A DNA stretch of 28,479 nt from DASQFI01 sp035633215 (GCA_035633215.1 DASQFI010000006.1:1-28479); one strand, 5' to 3'. Shown: positions 16,735-25,363, numbered from the stretch's first letter. Made by a program: numbers and translations. Notes: generated by a model from the letters alone, not told the origin.

Positions 16735-17997
16735 ATGACCGCGATGCGGGTCTGTTTCGTGACGACCTTCTACCCGCCGTTCAATTTCGGCGGCGACGGG
16801 ATCGCGGTGCAGCGGCTCGCGCGCGGACTCGCGAAGTGGGGTTGCGAGGTCACGGTCATTCATGACGCGGACGCCTATGCCGCCCTCACCACCGATCCCG
16901 CACCGGCGCCGGAGGCGGCCGAACCGGTTGGCATTCGTGTCATTGCGCTCCGCAGCCGATGGCCGCTCGCGAGCGCCCTGCTCACGCATCAACTGGGGCG
17001 CCCCATCGTCAACTCGTCACGCCTTCGTCGTCTGCTCGACCACGGCCGCTTCGACGCGATCATGTTCAACAACGTGTCGCTCGTCGGCGGTCCGGCCATC
17101 CTCGGCTATGGCGGTGCCGCCGCCAAGCTCTATCTGGCGCACGAGCATTGGCTCGTGTGCCCCACGCACGTCCTGTGGCGCCATCACCGCGAACTGTGCG
17201 ACCGCCGCGAATGCATCCGCTGCCAGATTCGCTACCGCCGGCCCCCGCAGTGGTGGCGATACACCGGGATGCTCGACCGCGCGCTCGCCAACGTCGACGT
17301 CTTCATCGCCCTGAGCGAGTTCAGCCGCGCCAAGCATCGGGAGTTCGGGTTCCCGCGCGAGATGAAAGTCGTGCCGAATTTCCTGCCCGATCCTGCGCCC
17401 GGGGCTGACGGGCGATCTGAAGTGGTCCCGCGCCCGCACGAGCGGCCGTACTTCCTGTTTGTGGGACGCCTGGAACAGTTCAAGGGCCTGGACGAGGTCA
17501 TCGACCTGTTCGCCACGTTCGACGCGGCAGATCTCGTGGTCATCGGCGATGGCACCTATGCGGCCGCGTTGCATCGCCGGGCATCGCGTAACCCGCGCAT
17601 CCGGTTTCTCGGGCGCCTCCCCGGACAGGTTCTCGAACCCTATTACCGCCACGCCGTCGCGTTGATTGCGCCCTCGATCTGCTTCGAGAGCTTCGGCATG
17701 ACGCTGATCGAGGCGTTCAGTCATGGCACGCCGGTGCTTGCGCGGCGCCTCGGCTCTTTTCCGGAAATCATCGAGAGGTCCGGCGGGGGGATCCTCTTCG
17801 ACTCGACGGAGGGTCTGCTCCACGAAATGCAGGCTCTCCTAGGCGCGCCGGATCGCCGCACGGTCCTGGGCCAGAAGGGATATAACGCCTATGTCCAACA
17901 CTGGTCGGAAAGCGCGGTCGTGCCTCAGTACCTGAGCATCCTCGAGGAGACGCGGTGGCGACGGTCAACAAAACAGTCATCATGCGCGCGATCCTGA
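16735..17997 (+). CDS. GT4-family glycosyltransferase with cysteine-rich insertion
   Basis: 420 residues, GT-B fold. N-terminal VCFVTTFYPPFNFGGDGIAV with the glycine loop, then HEHWLVCPTHVLWRH...LCDRRECIRC with C142, C155, C160 and C163, a cysteine set found in a subgroup of GT4 enzymes. The C-terminal donor domain has YFLFVGRLEQFKGLDEVIDL and the EX7E pair E318/E326 in CFESFGMTLIEAFSHGTPV. It is a retaining glycosyltransferase for the repeat unit. ATG 16735 is taken; ATG 16744 is possible. Its end overlaps the start of the deacetylase remnant at 17982 by 16 nt. Confidence 0.9.
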   Translation: MTAMRVCFVTTFYPPFNFGGDGIAVQRLARGLAKWGCEVTVIHDADAYAALTTDPAPAPEAAEPVGIRVIALRSRWPLASALLTHQLGRPIVNSSRLRRLLDHGRFDAIMFNNVSLVGGPAILGYGGAAAKLYLAHEHWLVCPTHVLWRHHRELCDRRECIRCQIRYRRPPQWWRYTGMLDRALANVDVFIALSEFSRAKHREFGFPREMKVVPNFLPDPAPGADGRSEVVPRPHERPYFLFVGRLEQFKGLDEVIDLFATFDAADLVVIGDGTYAAALHRRASRNPRIRFLGRLPGQVLEPYYRHAVALIAPSICFESFGMTLIEAFSHGTPVLARRLGSFPEIIERSGGGILFDSTEGLLHEMQALLGAPDRRTVLGQKGYNAYVQHWSESAVVPQYLSILEETRWRRSTKQSSCARS

Positions 17998-18110
17998 CGT
18001 ATCACTCGATCGATGGATCGGGTTCGCCGATCTCGTGTTCCCCAGACAGATGCAAACGCCATGTTTCGCTGGTTCACATCGCGACGGGTCTGACGGCGAG
18101 CGAGCGGTGA
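17982..18110 (+). pseudogene. Polysaccharide deacetylase (CE4-like) N-terminal remnant
   Basis: A 42-codon frame begins MRAILTYHSIDGSGSPIS, the standard opening of polysaccharide deacetylase-like proteins (ILTYHSIDDSGSPIS type), loses similarity after about residue 30 and stops at 18108-18110. The catalytic TFDDG region is absent. It overlaps the GT4 gene before it, and its stop overlaps the methyltransferase start as GTGA. This would result from an in-frame internal deletion that kept the original start and stop couplings. It is too short to have enzyme activity. Confidence 0.62.
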
Positions 18111-18940
18111 GAAACCGGGGTTCCTTGGCGAACGACTCAGTGGCCGCCCCGCGGATTTTCACACCCGAGTACTACCAGCGGATGCGGGACCTCGAGAGCG
18201 GGTCCTGGTGGAACGCTGGGATGCGCGATGTAGCTGCCCAGTTGCTCAAGCTGGCGTCGCTCGCCGAAACGGGCCGCGTCGTGGACGTCGGTTGCGGGTC
18301 CGGCCAGAGTCTACGGTGGTTCGCAAGTCTGTACCCGAAATGGCGAACGTTGGGGCTGGACATCGCGGTGCCTGGCCTCACGGCGGCCAAGGCGCTTGGC
18401 TTGGCTGACGTCATGCGTGGCTCGGCGCTGGCGCTCCCGCTCAAGTCCTCGACGGCTGATCTGGTGATCATGCTGGACGTGCTCCAGCATTTGCCGCTCG
18501 GCGGCGGCGACCACCAAGCCCTGGCAGAAGCGGCGCGAGTGCTCCGGCCGAGCGGCTACCTGTTGGTGCGGACCAACGCGCAGTCCATTCCGCGAACAGC
18601 CGATGATCCGTTGTTCGACTTCCACAAGTATGAACGGCCGGAATTGCGGGTCAAACTCGAAGGGGCCGGGTTCGAGGTCCTCCGCCTGGGTCGCCTGAAT
18701 GCTGTGCTCGGGCTAGGCGAAATCCCGCGCGAACTGCGCGCCCTCACGCAACCGCACTCGTACAAAGGCCTGCTTTCGAAGCCTCGTCGCGAGCCGCGAT
18801 GGTTCTCGATGGCGAAGCGCGGATGGCTGCGCTTCGAGGGTCGTGCGATCTGTTCGGGAAGAAGCTGGCCTCTTGGCCGCACGATGCTCGCGCTCTGCAG
18901 GCTTAGGTTTGAACGGCGACCGGTCGAGGTGCGTCGTTGA
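18107..18940 (+). CDS. Class I SAM-dependent methyltransferase
   Basis: 277 residues from GTG 18107. TPEYYQRMRDLESGSWWNAGMRD precedes the SAM-binding motif VVDVGCGSGQSLRWF (about 58-72), then LGLDIA, ALALPLKSSTADLVIMLDVLQHLP and EAARVLRPSGYLLVRTNA, the normal order of motifs I-III. It may methylate a sugar hydroxyl of the glycan or of a precursor, judged by its place among glycosyltransferases. The start overlaps the stop of the deacetylase remnant (GTGA); an earlier GTG at 18035 would add 24 poorly conserved residues. The stop overlaps the next gene as TTGA. Confidence 0.85.
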   Translation: MRNRGSLANDSVAAPRIFTPEYYQRMRDLESGSWWNAGMRDVAAQLLKLASLAETGRVVDVGCGSGQSLRWFASLYPKWRTLGLDIAVPGLTAAKALGLADVMRGSALALPLKSSTADLVIMLDVLQHLPLGGGDHQALAEAARVLRPSGYLLVRTNAQSIPRTADDPLFDFHKYERPELRVKLEGAGFEVLRLGRLNAVLGLGEIPRELRALTQPHSYKGLLSKPRREPRWFSMAKRGWLRFEGRAICSGRSWPLGRTMLALCRLRFERRPVEVRR

Positions 18941-19836
18941 GATTGTCCGTCGTCATCGCCTCACACGATGCGGCGGCGTCCATCGAGACGTGCCTGGCCG
19001 CGCTCGAGCCGCAGTGTCGTGACTCGCAGGTCGAAGTCATCGTCGCGGACAGCTCGACGGACGCCACGCCACGCTTGATCGCGAGCCGGTTCGCGTGGGT
19101 GCGGCTGCTCCACTTCGATGAGCCCCTGGCGCTTCCGGCGCTGCGAGGCCGCGGCATCGCGGTGTCCCGCGGCGACGTCATCGCGATTCTCGATCCGTAT
19201 TCGGTCGCAGCGGCCGACTGGGTCGCATGTGTGCTCGAGGCGCACCGCCAACGTCCCCACGCCGTCATTGGCGGGACCGTCGGGCTGTACCAGGCCCAAT
19301 CATGCTCCCACGCGACGTGGACGCTCTATCTCAATGAGTACGGGTTGTTCATGCCGCCGGCCGAACAGGGCGAAACCTGGATCCTGCCGGGCAACAACGT
19401 CGCCTACAAGCGGGCGGCATTATTCGATGGCGCGACGCCACGGTATCCGGTGTTCTGGAAGACATTTGCCAACTGGGAGATCGAGCGCGGGCGATCCCCG
19501 CTGTGGCTCGAGCCGACCATCCGTGTGGACCTGAACAAACCCATCCCGCTCACCGACTACCTCAGGACGCGGTACCATCACGGCAGGTGTTTCGCGGGGA
19601 TGCGGGTCCAGGGAGCGTCACCCGTCGTGCGCATCCTTCGTGCGTTCTCGACCCCGCTGGTTCCGGCCATCCTGCTGTGGCGCTGGACCCGGGGCTTCTG
19701 GCCGAAGCGGAGCGACCGCTGGCGGTTCGTGCTGACATTGCCTGCGCAGCTGGTGCTGTTCACCGTCTGGGCGTGGGGGGAGGCGTGGGGATATCTCCGC
19801 GGGTCGGGACGGACGTGTGAGCAGCTCTTCTACTGA
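18937..19836 (+). CDS. GT2-like membrane-anchored glycosyltransferase, paralog 3 (altered metal motif)
   Basis: 299 residues. RLSVVIASHDAAASIETCL is a GT2 opening, with VIVADSSTDATPRLI as the nucleotide strand. The metal motif position reads ILDPYS (86-89 DPYS) instead of EDH/EDD. GNNVAYKRA (152-160), RYHHGRCFAGMR and a C-terminal end GEAWGYLRGSG match the paralogs. The single D86 may or may not serve for metal binding, so activity is uncertain. TTG 18937 overlaps the previous stop (TTGA) and has GAGGTG 7 nt upstream, a well supported rare start. The end overlaps paralog 4 by 20 nt. Confidence 0.82.
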   Translation: MRLSVVIASHDAAASIETCLAALEPQCRDSQVEVIVADSSTDATPRLIASRFAWVRLLHFDEPLALPALRGRGIAVSRGDVIAILDPYSVAAADWVACVLEAHRQRPHAVIGGTVGLYQAQSCSHATWTLYLNEYGLFMPPAEQGETWILPGNNVAYKRAALFDGATPRYPVFWKTFANWEIERGRSPLWLEPTIRVDLNKPIPLTDYLRTRYHHGRCFAGMRVQGASPVVRILRAFSTPLVPAILLWRWTRGFWPKRSDRWRFVLTLPAQLVLFTVWAWGEAWGYLRGSGRTCEQLFY

Positions 19837-20752
19837 GGCGGCCTCCACAGGACAGCCGCTGCTGTCAGTCGTCGTGGTCGCCTTCAATGATCAGGACCTC
19901 CTGTCACGCTGCCTGACGGGGCTGACACACGAAATCACCGGTCACGACGTCGAGGCGCTCGTGGTGTCGGACTGGCAGCGACCCAGCGGCCGGCCGAGCG
20001 ACGCGCTCCGATCAGCGTTTCACCGGATTCGGTGGATCGAAGCCCCCCGCAACTCGACGGTTCCACGGATGCGAGCCATGGGCGTTGAGATCAGTCGCGG
20101 CGACATCGTGGCGCTGATTGAGGACGACTGCATTGTCCAGCGTGGTTGGTATGACGCCTTGGTGTCGGCACATCGCACATCAGCCTCGGCGGTTGGCGGC
20201 GCTGTTGAGCCGGGGGCCTACCGCCGGGGACTCGACTGGGCGGTCTACTTCTGTGACTACGGCCGTTTCATGCTGCCGCTCGCGGCCGGCCCGGCCGTTG
20301 CGCTTGCCGGGAATAACATGTCGTACAAACGTGACGCCTTGATGCGGCTCCCTTCCGCGCTGACCTACGAGCTTCTCGAGGTGTTCGTCCATGAGGCCTG
20401 GCAGCGGGACGGCACTCCGATGCGCACGGACCCCGCAGTCGTCGTCACGAACGCGCATTCGTGGACGCTGGCGGACGTGACCCGAATCCCCTACCATCAC
20501 GCGCGGGCGTTTGCCGGGCGGCGGCTGAGCCATGCATCGCCGTGGCGTCGTCGGGTGATGGGCGTTGCTGCGCTCGCGTTTCCCGTACTGAAGGTGCTGC
20601 GTGTCGTCAGGGAAGTCGCGTTGCGCCGGCGCCGCTTCGTCGCCCTCTGTCGCGCCCTTCCGTGGGTGGTGGTGCTTGCGGTGAGCTGGTCAATCGGAGA
20701 GAGCGTCGGCTATCTCAGTGGACCTGGTGAAAGCGCATCGCAATGGCGGTGA
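19817..20752 (+). CDS. GT2 membrane-anchored glycosyltransferase, paralog 4
   Basis: 311 residues. After a short serine-rich start, LLSVVVVAFNDQDLLSRCL is the GT2 fold opening. The acidic motif EDD (102-104) lies in ALIEDDCIVQRGW, the acceptor-side GNNMSYKRD at 165-173, followed by PYHHARAFAGRR and a C-terminal hydrophobic segment ending GESVGYLSGPGE. It is a probable active transferase. The GTG start lies inside paralog 3's reading frame (20 nt overlap). It closes the GT2 series, 43 nt before the second Gfo/Idh gene. Confidence 0.87.
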   Translation: MSSSSTEAASTGQPLLSVVVVAFNDQDLLSRCLTGLTHEITGHDVEALVVSDWQRPSGRPSDALRSAFHRIRWIEAPRNSTVPRMRAMGVEISRGDIVALIEDDCIVQRGWYDALVSAHRTSASAVGGAVEPGAYRRGLDWAVYFCDYGRFMLPLAAGPAVALAGNNMSYKRDALMRLPSALTYELLEVFVHEAWQRDGTPMRTDPAVVVTNAHSWTLADVTRIPYHHARAFAGRRLSHASPWRRRVMGVAALAFPVLKVLRVVREVALRRRRFVALCRALPWVVVLAVSWSIGESVGYLSGPGESASQWR

Positions 20753-20795
20753 CGCGTGCACGCCGAGCTCGAGGCGGCCCGGATGAGGTCGCACC

Positions 20796-21806
20796 GTGAC
20801 CGCTCAGACGCCTCCGCGCGTAGCCATCGTCGGAGCCGGCCTCATGGGTTATTGGCACACCAAGGCCAGCCGGCGCGCTGGCGGCCGCGTCGTCGCCATT
20901 GTGGATCGCAATCCGACGCGCGCCGAGGCGCTTGCGGCAGGTGTCGCCGGCTCGTGCGCGGTGCGCGATCTGGATGAGGTTGTGGACCGCGTGGACGTCG
21001 TGCATATCTGCACGCCCACCGCAACGCACGTCGCGCTCACCACGTTCGCCCTCGAGGCTCGGCGTCACGTACTCGTGGAAAAACCCCTGGCGACGTCAGC
21101 ACCCGCCGCGGCTGCGCTGCTCGACTTGGCGACGCGTCAGGGGGTGCTCTTGTGTCCAGTCCATCAGTTTCTCTTTCAGGACGGCGTGGAATCCGCCATC
21201 GCTCGACTGCCGGCGATCGGACCGTTGCGCCACATCTCCTTCGCCACCTGTTCAGCGGGCGCGGACGCCGCCGGCCAGCTCGAGGCGGACGACGTCGCCC
21301 TCGAGATCCTGCCGCATCCTTTGTCGCTGCTGGCTCGCCTGCTGCCTGCGACGAACAACATCGAATGGTCGGTTCGTCATCCGGCCCCCGGGGAAATCAG
21401 GGCGTTGGCGCAAGCGGGCGACGTCACGTGCTCTCTGCTGATTTCGATGAGTGGGCGGCCGACCACCAACGCCCTCGAGCTGATTGGCGCGCGGGGCACG
21501 ACGTTCGTCGACCTGTTCCACGGATTTGCCGTGACGCATCCCGGTGGCGTCTCCCGGCTGCGCAAGGCAGCCAGGCCGTTCATGTCCGCGGCGGCGACGG
21601 CGGGCGCGGCCGGACTGAACCTCGCGAAGCGCTCGTGGCGAACGGAGCCAGCCTACCCCGGACTGCGACGCCTGCTGCAGTTGTTCTACCGTGCGGCTGC
21701 GGGCGACGGCGCGTGCCCCATCCCCCCGGCTGAAACGTTCGCCGTTGCCCGCGAAAGCGATCGTCTCCGGCAGCTCGTGAGCGCTGCGACGGCCACGAGC
21801 GTCTGA
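20796..21806 (+). CDS. Gfo/Idh/MocA family oxidoreductase (second copy)
   Basis: 336 residues from GTG 20796. Rossmann motif VAIVGAGLMGYWHTKASRRAG, VHICTPTATHVAL and the EKP motif at 95-97 (VLVEKPLAT). The second half is more divergent than in the gene at 12221: the substrate domain has VALEILPHPLSLLARL where a catalytic D/H pair is usual. NAD(P)-dependent sugar oxidation, reduction or epimerisation is likely. It is the last plus-strand gene of the block and meets the convergent methyltransferase 23 nt later. Confidence 0.85.
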   Translation: MTAQTPPRVAIVGAGLMGYWHTKASRRAGGRVVAIVDRNPTRAEALAAGVAGSCAVRDLDEVVDRVDVVHICTPTATHVALTTFALEARRHVLVEKPLATSAPAAAALLDLATRQGVLLCPVHQFLFQDGVESAIARLPAIGPLRHISFATCSAGADAAGQLEADDVALEILPHPLSLLARLLPATNNIEWSVRHPAPGEIRALAQAGDVTCSLLISMSGRPTTNALELIGARGTTFVDLFHGFAVTHPGGVSRLRKAARPFMSAAATAGAAGLNLAKRSWRTEPAYPGLRRLLQLFYRAAAGDGACPIPPAETFAVARESDRLRQLVSAATATSV

Positions 21807-21829
21807 CCGCCGCGGAAAGCAGAGGACGG

Positions 21830-22561
21830 TCAGGCCTTCCGAGCGAAAAAATAGGCGTGAAGGCCGCTGTGACCTCGGGCGTGAAACAGCCGCATCTCCC
21901 CGTCCTGAAGCTTCGCGCGGCTGATCAGGTCGAGCACCAACGCGGTTGGATACTGCCGATACATCATCATCCGGCGCCGGCCGAGCAGGCGAAGGATGCG
22001 CAGCGTCGCGAGTCGCGGACGCGACGACAGAAACAAGGCGGGATGGACACCTTGAACCGGGAGTTGAAAACACACGGTCCCGCCCCGAACGAGGACGCGG
22101 TTGGCCTCCCGGAGGTAGGTCGCGATCGGCCGATGCGAGTCGAAATGCTGAAACACCTCGCACGAAAAGACCCCATCACAACTGGAGTCTGGCAGCGGGA
22201 GGACTGGCTCGGAGACGAGCTTCAGATCGACGGTGCGCCCGTCCTCCCCAAGCAGCCGCCTGGCGTTCTGCAACTGATCGGGCGACACATCGACCGCCGT
22301 CACACGGCGGAAGTGCTCGACGAGCTGTCGAGTAATGCGACCCGAGCCGCAGCCGATTTCAACGCAATGCGCCGAGCCGACACCGAACTGTTGCCAGTGG
22401 CGGTACACATCGGCAAAGTACTGCCGGCCCGTCTCGAAGAACTCCTCGGGCGTCCATGGGGCGTCGCCGCCGGCCTCCCTCCCTGGAACCGAGGCCACCG
22501 CAAACAGTGGATCGTGGCGTCCCCAGAAGATCCACTCGCGATTCGACCCGGGCCTGCTCAT
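21830..22561 (-). CDS. Class I SAM-dependent methyltransferase
   Basis: 243 residues. N-terminal REWIFWGRHDPLFAVASV precedes the SAM motif CVEIGCGSGRITRQL (66-80), then VTAVDVSPDQLQNAR, DGVFSCEVFQHF and EANRVLVRGGTVCFQLP. The N-terminal WGRHDPLFAV element recurs in methyltransferases of glycan clusters. GAGG lies about 10 nt before the ATG at 22561. It is probably co-transcribed with the GT39 gene upstream (79 nt gap). Substrate unknown. Confidence 0.85.
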   Translation of the reverse strand: MSRPGSNREWIFWGRHDPLFAVASVPGREAGGDAPWTPEEFFETGRQYFADVYRHWQQFGVGSAHCVEIGCGSGRITRQLVEHFRRVTAVDVSPDQLQNARRLLGEDGRTVDLKLVSEPVLPLPDSSCDGVFSCEVFQHFDSHRPIATYLREANRVLVRGGTVCFQLPVQGVHPALFLSSRPRLATLRILRLLGRRRMMMYRQYPTALVLDLISRAKLQDGEMRLFHARGHSGLHAYFFARKA

Positions 22562-22640
22562 TGCGCGGTGTCCTCGACGGTGCCTGACCAGCGCGTGAGC
22601 CCTGTGGCCTTCGGGATTCGGCCGGCCATGTTCCGCTTCT

Positions 22641-24296
22641 TCATCTCAGGTACTTCCGGTTGACAAGGTCAGACAACGCGACCTCAACCGTCTGCGACAC
22701 CAGCGGAATGCGCATCGACAGCACCGCGTCGCTGTCGGGTGGCGTCCGGTCCAGGAACTCATACACGACCACGGGATAGCCGGAAAGCGAGCGCGAGACA
22801 TCCATCGCAAACCGCCTGCGCTCGACAAATCTTCGAGATCGCACCTCTTGTCGCAGCCACTCCAGCACCGCCGATACGCTCGGACGGTCTTCGAGGACGA
22901 CATACCTGGTGCCGAAACGTCTGAGGATGTCGTAGATCTCCGCCGGGTCGCTGATGCGATCTTCGATGCTCGGCAGGCCCATGCGCGACGTCGTCAGGAG
23001 CTTGTCTGCGCGCAGAACCACCAGCTTGCGATCAGCGTCGTGCTTTCTAATGAAGAAAGTGAAGAAACCCGTGTCGATATCGCCGCTGAAGAGCACGGTG
23101 GGGCCCGGATCGGATGCCAGGACGAAGCGAGCGGCGTCTTCGTAGTCACCGACACTCTTCAAGACAGCGCGCCGTGCAAGGGGGATCTGAAACCCAACGG
23201 CCATCAGTACGATCGCCACGAGAACGACGGCAATCGAGCGTCGCCAGCCAGCCGCGACGGACGCTGCCAACACGGACAGCGCAGGGATCCACGCGATGCT
23301 GTAGCGAGAAGGGTCGAGCAGGCCCGCCGTCAGCAGACCGATGAGCACGGCGGCGGTCCAGCCGAGGAACAACACCGCACGGCGATCTCGCTGAAGCGTC
23401 GCCCGAAGCGCACCAGCGCCGGCGAACACCACCACCAGCGCAATGAGCTGGGGACGGACCGCCGCGCTGAGCACCGACCATCGGCTGCTCTGGTGTTCGT
23501 TGAAGGCGAGCACCGCCCAGCGAACGTTGGACGGTGACAAAGCCAGCGTCATGGGAACGAGTGGGAGGACCAGGATGAACAGGACGGCAACCGCGATCAG
23601 TACGTCGCGCTGCAGCAGTCGGCGAAGCCCCAGCGTCATCACGGCCGTGATGAGATAGGCCGGAAACACGAAGAGTGCCAGTTGCTTCGCGTACAGGCTG
23701 AGGGTGGCCGCCACGACAAACAGCGCGAGGTCGGCTCGTCGCTGGTTTACACAGAACCGGTGCAGGTACCAGGCGCTGACGATGATGAGCGCCACCATCG
23801 GGATCTCGGATGAGACCGCCGTGCCGAGCTGCACGATTGTCGGGCTCGTTGCGAAGATGGCGGCCGCAAGGAGGGCGACCACCGGATCGTAGATGGCCTG
23901 TGTGAGGCGGTACAGGAAGAGCGTCGCGATGATGAAGGCGACGAGCACCGTGAATCGTCCTGAACGCACCGAGATGCCAAAGACCGCGTACATCGGCACC
24001 GCGGCCGCCGACACGAGTGGGGGATGATGACCAAGCGAGAGGGCCGGATAGCGAGCGTAGTACAGGCGGGTGTATTCGACGAACGTGTTCACGTTCGCGA
24101 AAGGACGATCTCTGACGAGATCCATCAGGTACACGCCGTTCATCAAATATCGGGGCATGTCTCCATGAGGCGAGGCGTATCGATCGTCGGTCAGCGCGGT
24201 CGCACCCATGTAGAGCGCCAGCAGACAGACGGCGACGAGACCTGCGCGACCAAGCGTCCGTCGTTCGACCGTCTCGAGGTCTCCAGCGGGGGGCAT
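22641..24296 (-). CDS. ArnT/PMT-type membrane glycosyltransferase (GT39-like, GT-C fold)
   Basis: 551 residues with many transmembrane helices in the first 400 and a soluble C-terminal part. The first periplasmic loop has the acidic pattern TDDRYASPHGDMPRYLMNG and YARYPALSLGHHPPLV, the layout of ArnT/PMT_2 enzymes that use polyprenyl-phosphate sugars. It may add a side sugar to the glycan at the periplasmic side. A distant polymerase role cannot be excluded, because no Wzy was found. ATG 24296 has no clear Shine-Dalgarno. The C-terminal LRRFGTRYVVLED segment is typical of such proteins. Confidence 0.82.
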   Translation of the reverse strand: MPPAGDLETVERRTLGRAGLVAVCLLALYMGATALTDDRYASPHGDMPRYLMNGVYLMDLVRDRPFANVNTFVEYTRLYYARYPALSLGHHPPLVSAAAVPMYAVFGISVRSGRFTVLVAFIIATLFLYRLTQAIYDPVVALLAAAIFATSPTIVQLGTAVSSEIPMVALIIVSAWYLHRFCVNQRRADLALFVVAATLSLYAKQLALFVFPAYLITAVMTLGLRRLLQRDVLIAVAVLFILVLPLVPMTLALSPSNVRWAVLAFNEHQSSRWSVLSAAVRPQLIALVVVFAGAGALRATLQRDRRAVLFLGWTAAVLIGLLTAGLLDPSRYSIAWIPALSVLAASVAAGWRRSIAVVLVAIVLMAVGFQIPLARRAVLKSVGDYEDAARFVLASDPGPTVLFSGDIDTGFFTFFIRKHDADRKLVVLRADKLLTTSRMGLPSIEDRISDPAEIYDILRRFGTRYVVLEDRPSVSAVLEWLRQEVRSRRFVERRRFAMDVSRSLSGYPVVVYEFLDRTPPDSDAVLSMRIPLVSQTVEVALSDLVNRKYLR

Positions 24297-24311
24297 GGGA
24301 GCGGCCGGATC

Positions 24312-24476
24312 TTACTCGGGAACGCGACGCGGATTTACCTCGCCGTCATCCAGTTCGCTATCGCTGTCACTCCCGCCGGCGGTGACTCCGGATCGGTAGA
24401 CCTCGCCCATTCCCCCGGCGCCAATGGCGCTGAGGATCTCGTACGAGCCAAGGCGGGTGCCGGCCTGGAGGGACAT
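24312..24476 (-). pseudogene. Serine/threonine kinase N-terminal remnant
   Basis: From ATG 24476 the frame encodes SLQAGTRLGSYEILSAIG and then AGGMGEVYR, a perfect kinase glycine-loop start. It then switches to unrelated acidic sequence (SGVTAGGSDSDSELDDGEV) and stops at TAA 24312-24314 after 54 codons. The lysine, HRD and DFG are missing. It is debris from a kinase gene whose remainder was removed, lying at the right edge of the sugar locus as the 1672-1860 remnant lies at the left. Confidence 0.75.
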
Positions 24477-24542
24477 GCTGGCGCGGGCCTACTCTAGCAG
24501 AGCGATCGGCGCCTCGATGTGATCCGCGTCGCTGCGCGATGA

Positions 24543-25208
24543 TTACTGAAGTTTCCGGAGGACCGTGAGCGTCCAGCCGTCGGGTTGCGTGTTGGGACGC
24601 GGCTTCACGTCTTGCCAGCTGCCCTTCGCGACGAGACCCGCCAGCGGAGACTGGTTGCGCGTGTTGATCGTGAACCCCTCCGGCTCGAGATACTCCTGAA
24701 CGATGCCGAGCTCCATGTCGCTGGTGCAGGCACTCTTGACGTCGACGCTGTCGGTGTTCGAGATCCGCGGCGTGTACTCGATCTCAGCGTCCTGATTCAT
24801 TTTCGGCTCGTAGATATTGATGGTGGTGGCGACGCGCGCCTGCTTGCCCACGAGGATGGGCACGCACCACTGGTCTTCGCTGCCATTGGGCCGCCAGGTT
24901 TCGCAGTACTCCAGGGTGGTCGCGCGCGCGAGATTGCCTCTGTACGCGATCCCACCTCCGACGAACGTCTCGCTGCCTTCGACGATGCCGCTCAGGACGT
25001 CGCTCCCATTACGCTTGGCAGTGGGACAGGCATCCGGACCGCCGTGGGCGCCGGAGATCTTCTCGAACTTCAACGTAATCTCGTAGCGCGCCGTCTGCGC
25101 CTGCGGTGCCGGCGTTGCGCCAACGCCGGTGCTCGTCCAGAACCCTGTAGCCTGCAGCAAGGCTGCCGCACCCAGGGTCCCCCACGCCCAAGCACCCGAT
25201 TGAGACAT
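24543..25208 (-). CDS. Exported protein of unknown function, related to the left-flank Calx-beta protein
   Basis: 221 residues. The N-terminus has a hydrophobic stretch (WGTLGAAALLQATGFW) that can act as a signal sequence. The mature part has ARYEITLKFEKISGA, then DACPTAKRNGSDVLSGIV, GIAYRGNL and LEYCETW, later a CVPILVG strand, NIYEPK and an ACTSDMELG segment, ending WTLTVLRKL. The same series of motifs forms the C-terminal domain of the 635-1553 protein (CPVRNNG, ISYRGVL, LDLCD, CSITVAG, EVYEG, SCDALLIG). Conserved cysteines suggest disulfides in a periplasmic beta domain. I do not recognise a named family. Confidence 0.72.
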   Translation of the reverse strand: MSQSGAWAWGTLGAAALLQATGFWTSTGVGATPAPQAQTARYEITLKFEKISGAHGGPDACPTAKRNGSDVLSGIVEGSETFVGGGIAYRGNLARATTLEYCETWRPNGSEDQWCVPILVGKQARVATTINIYEPKMNQDAEIEYTPRISNTDSVDVKSACTSDMELGIVQEYLEPEGFTINTRNQSPLAGLVAKGSWQDVKPRPNTQPDGWTLTVLRKLQ

Positions 25209-25363
25209 GTCGCCCCCGCAAACTATACGCCTGGAGTCCGGACGTCAACATTGCGCCGATCGTCCCGGCGTCGAATCGCGGCAAATCGGCTATGCTCTCG
25301 CCCTCGGTTCCTGACGGCCGCGTGAGGGTGTTCGTCATCCCTCGCAAAGCCAGGAATGTGGCC

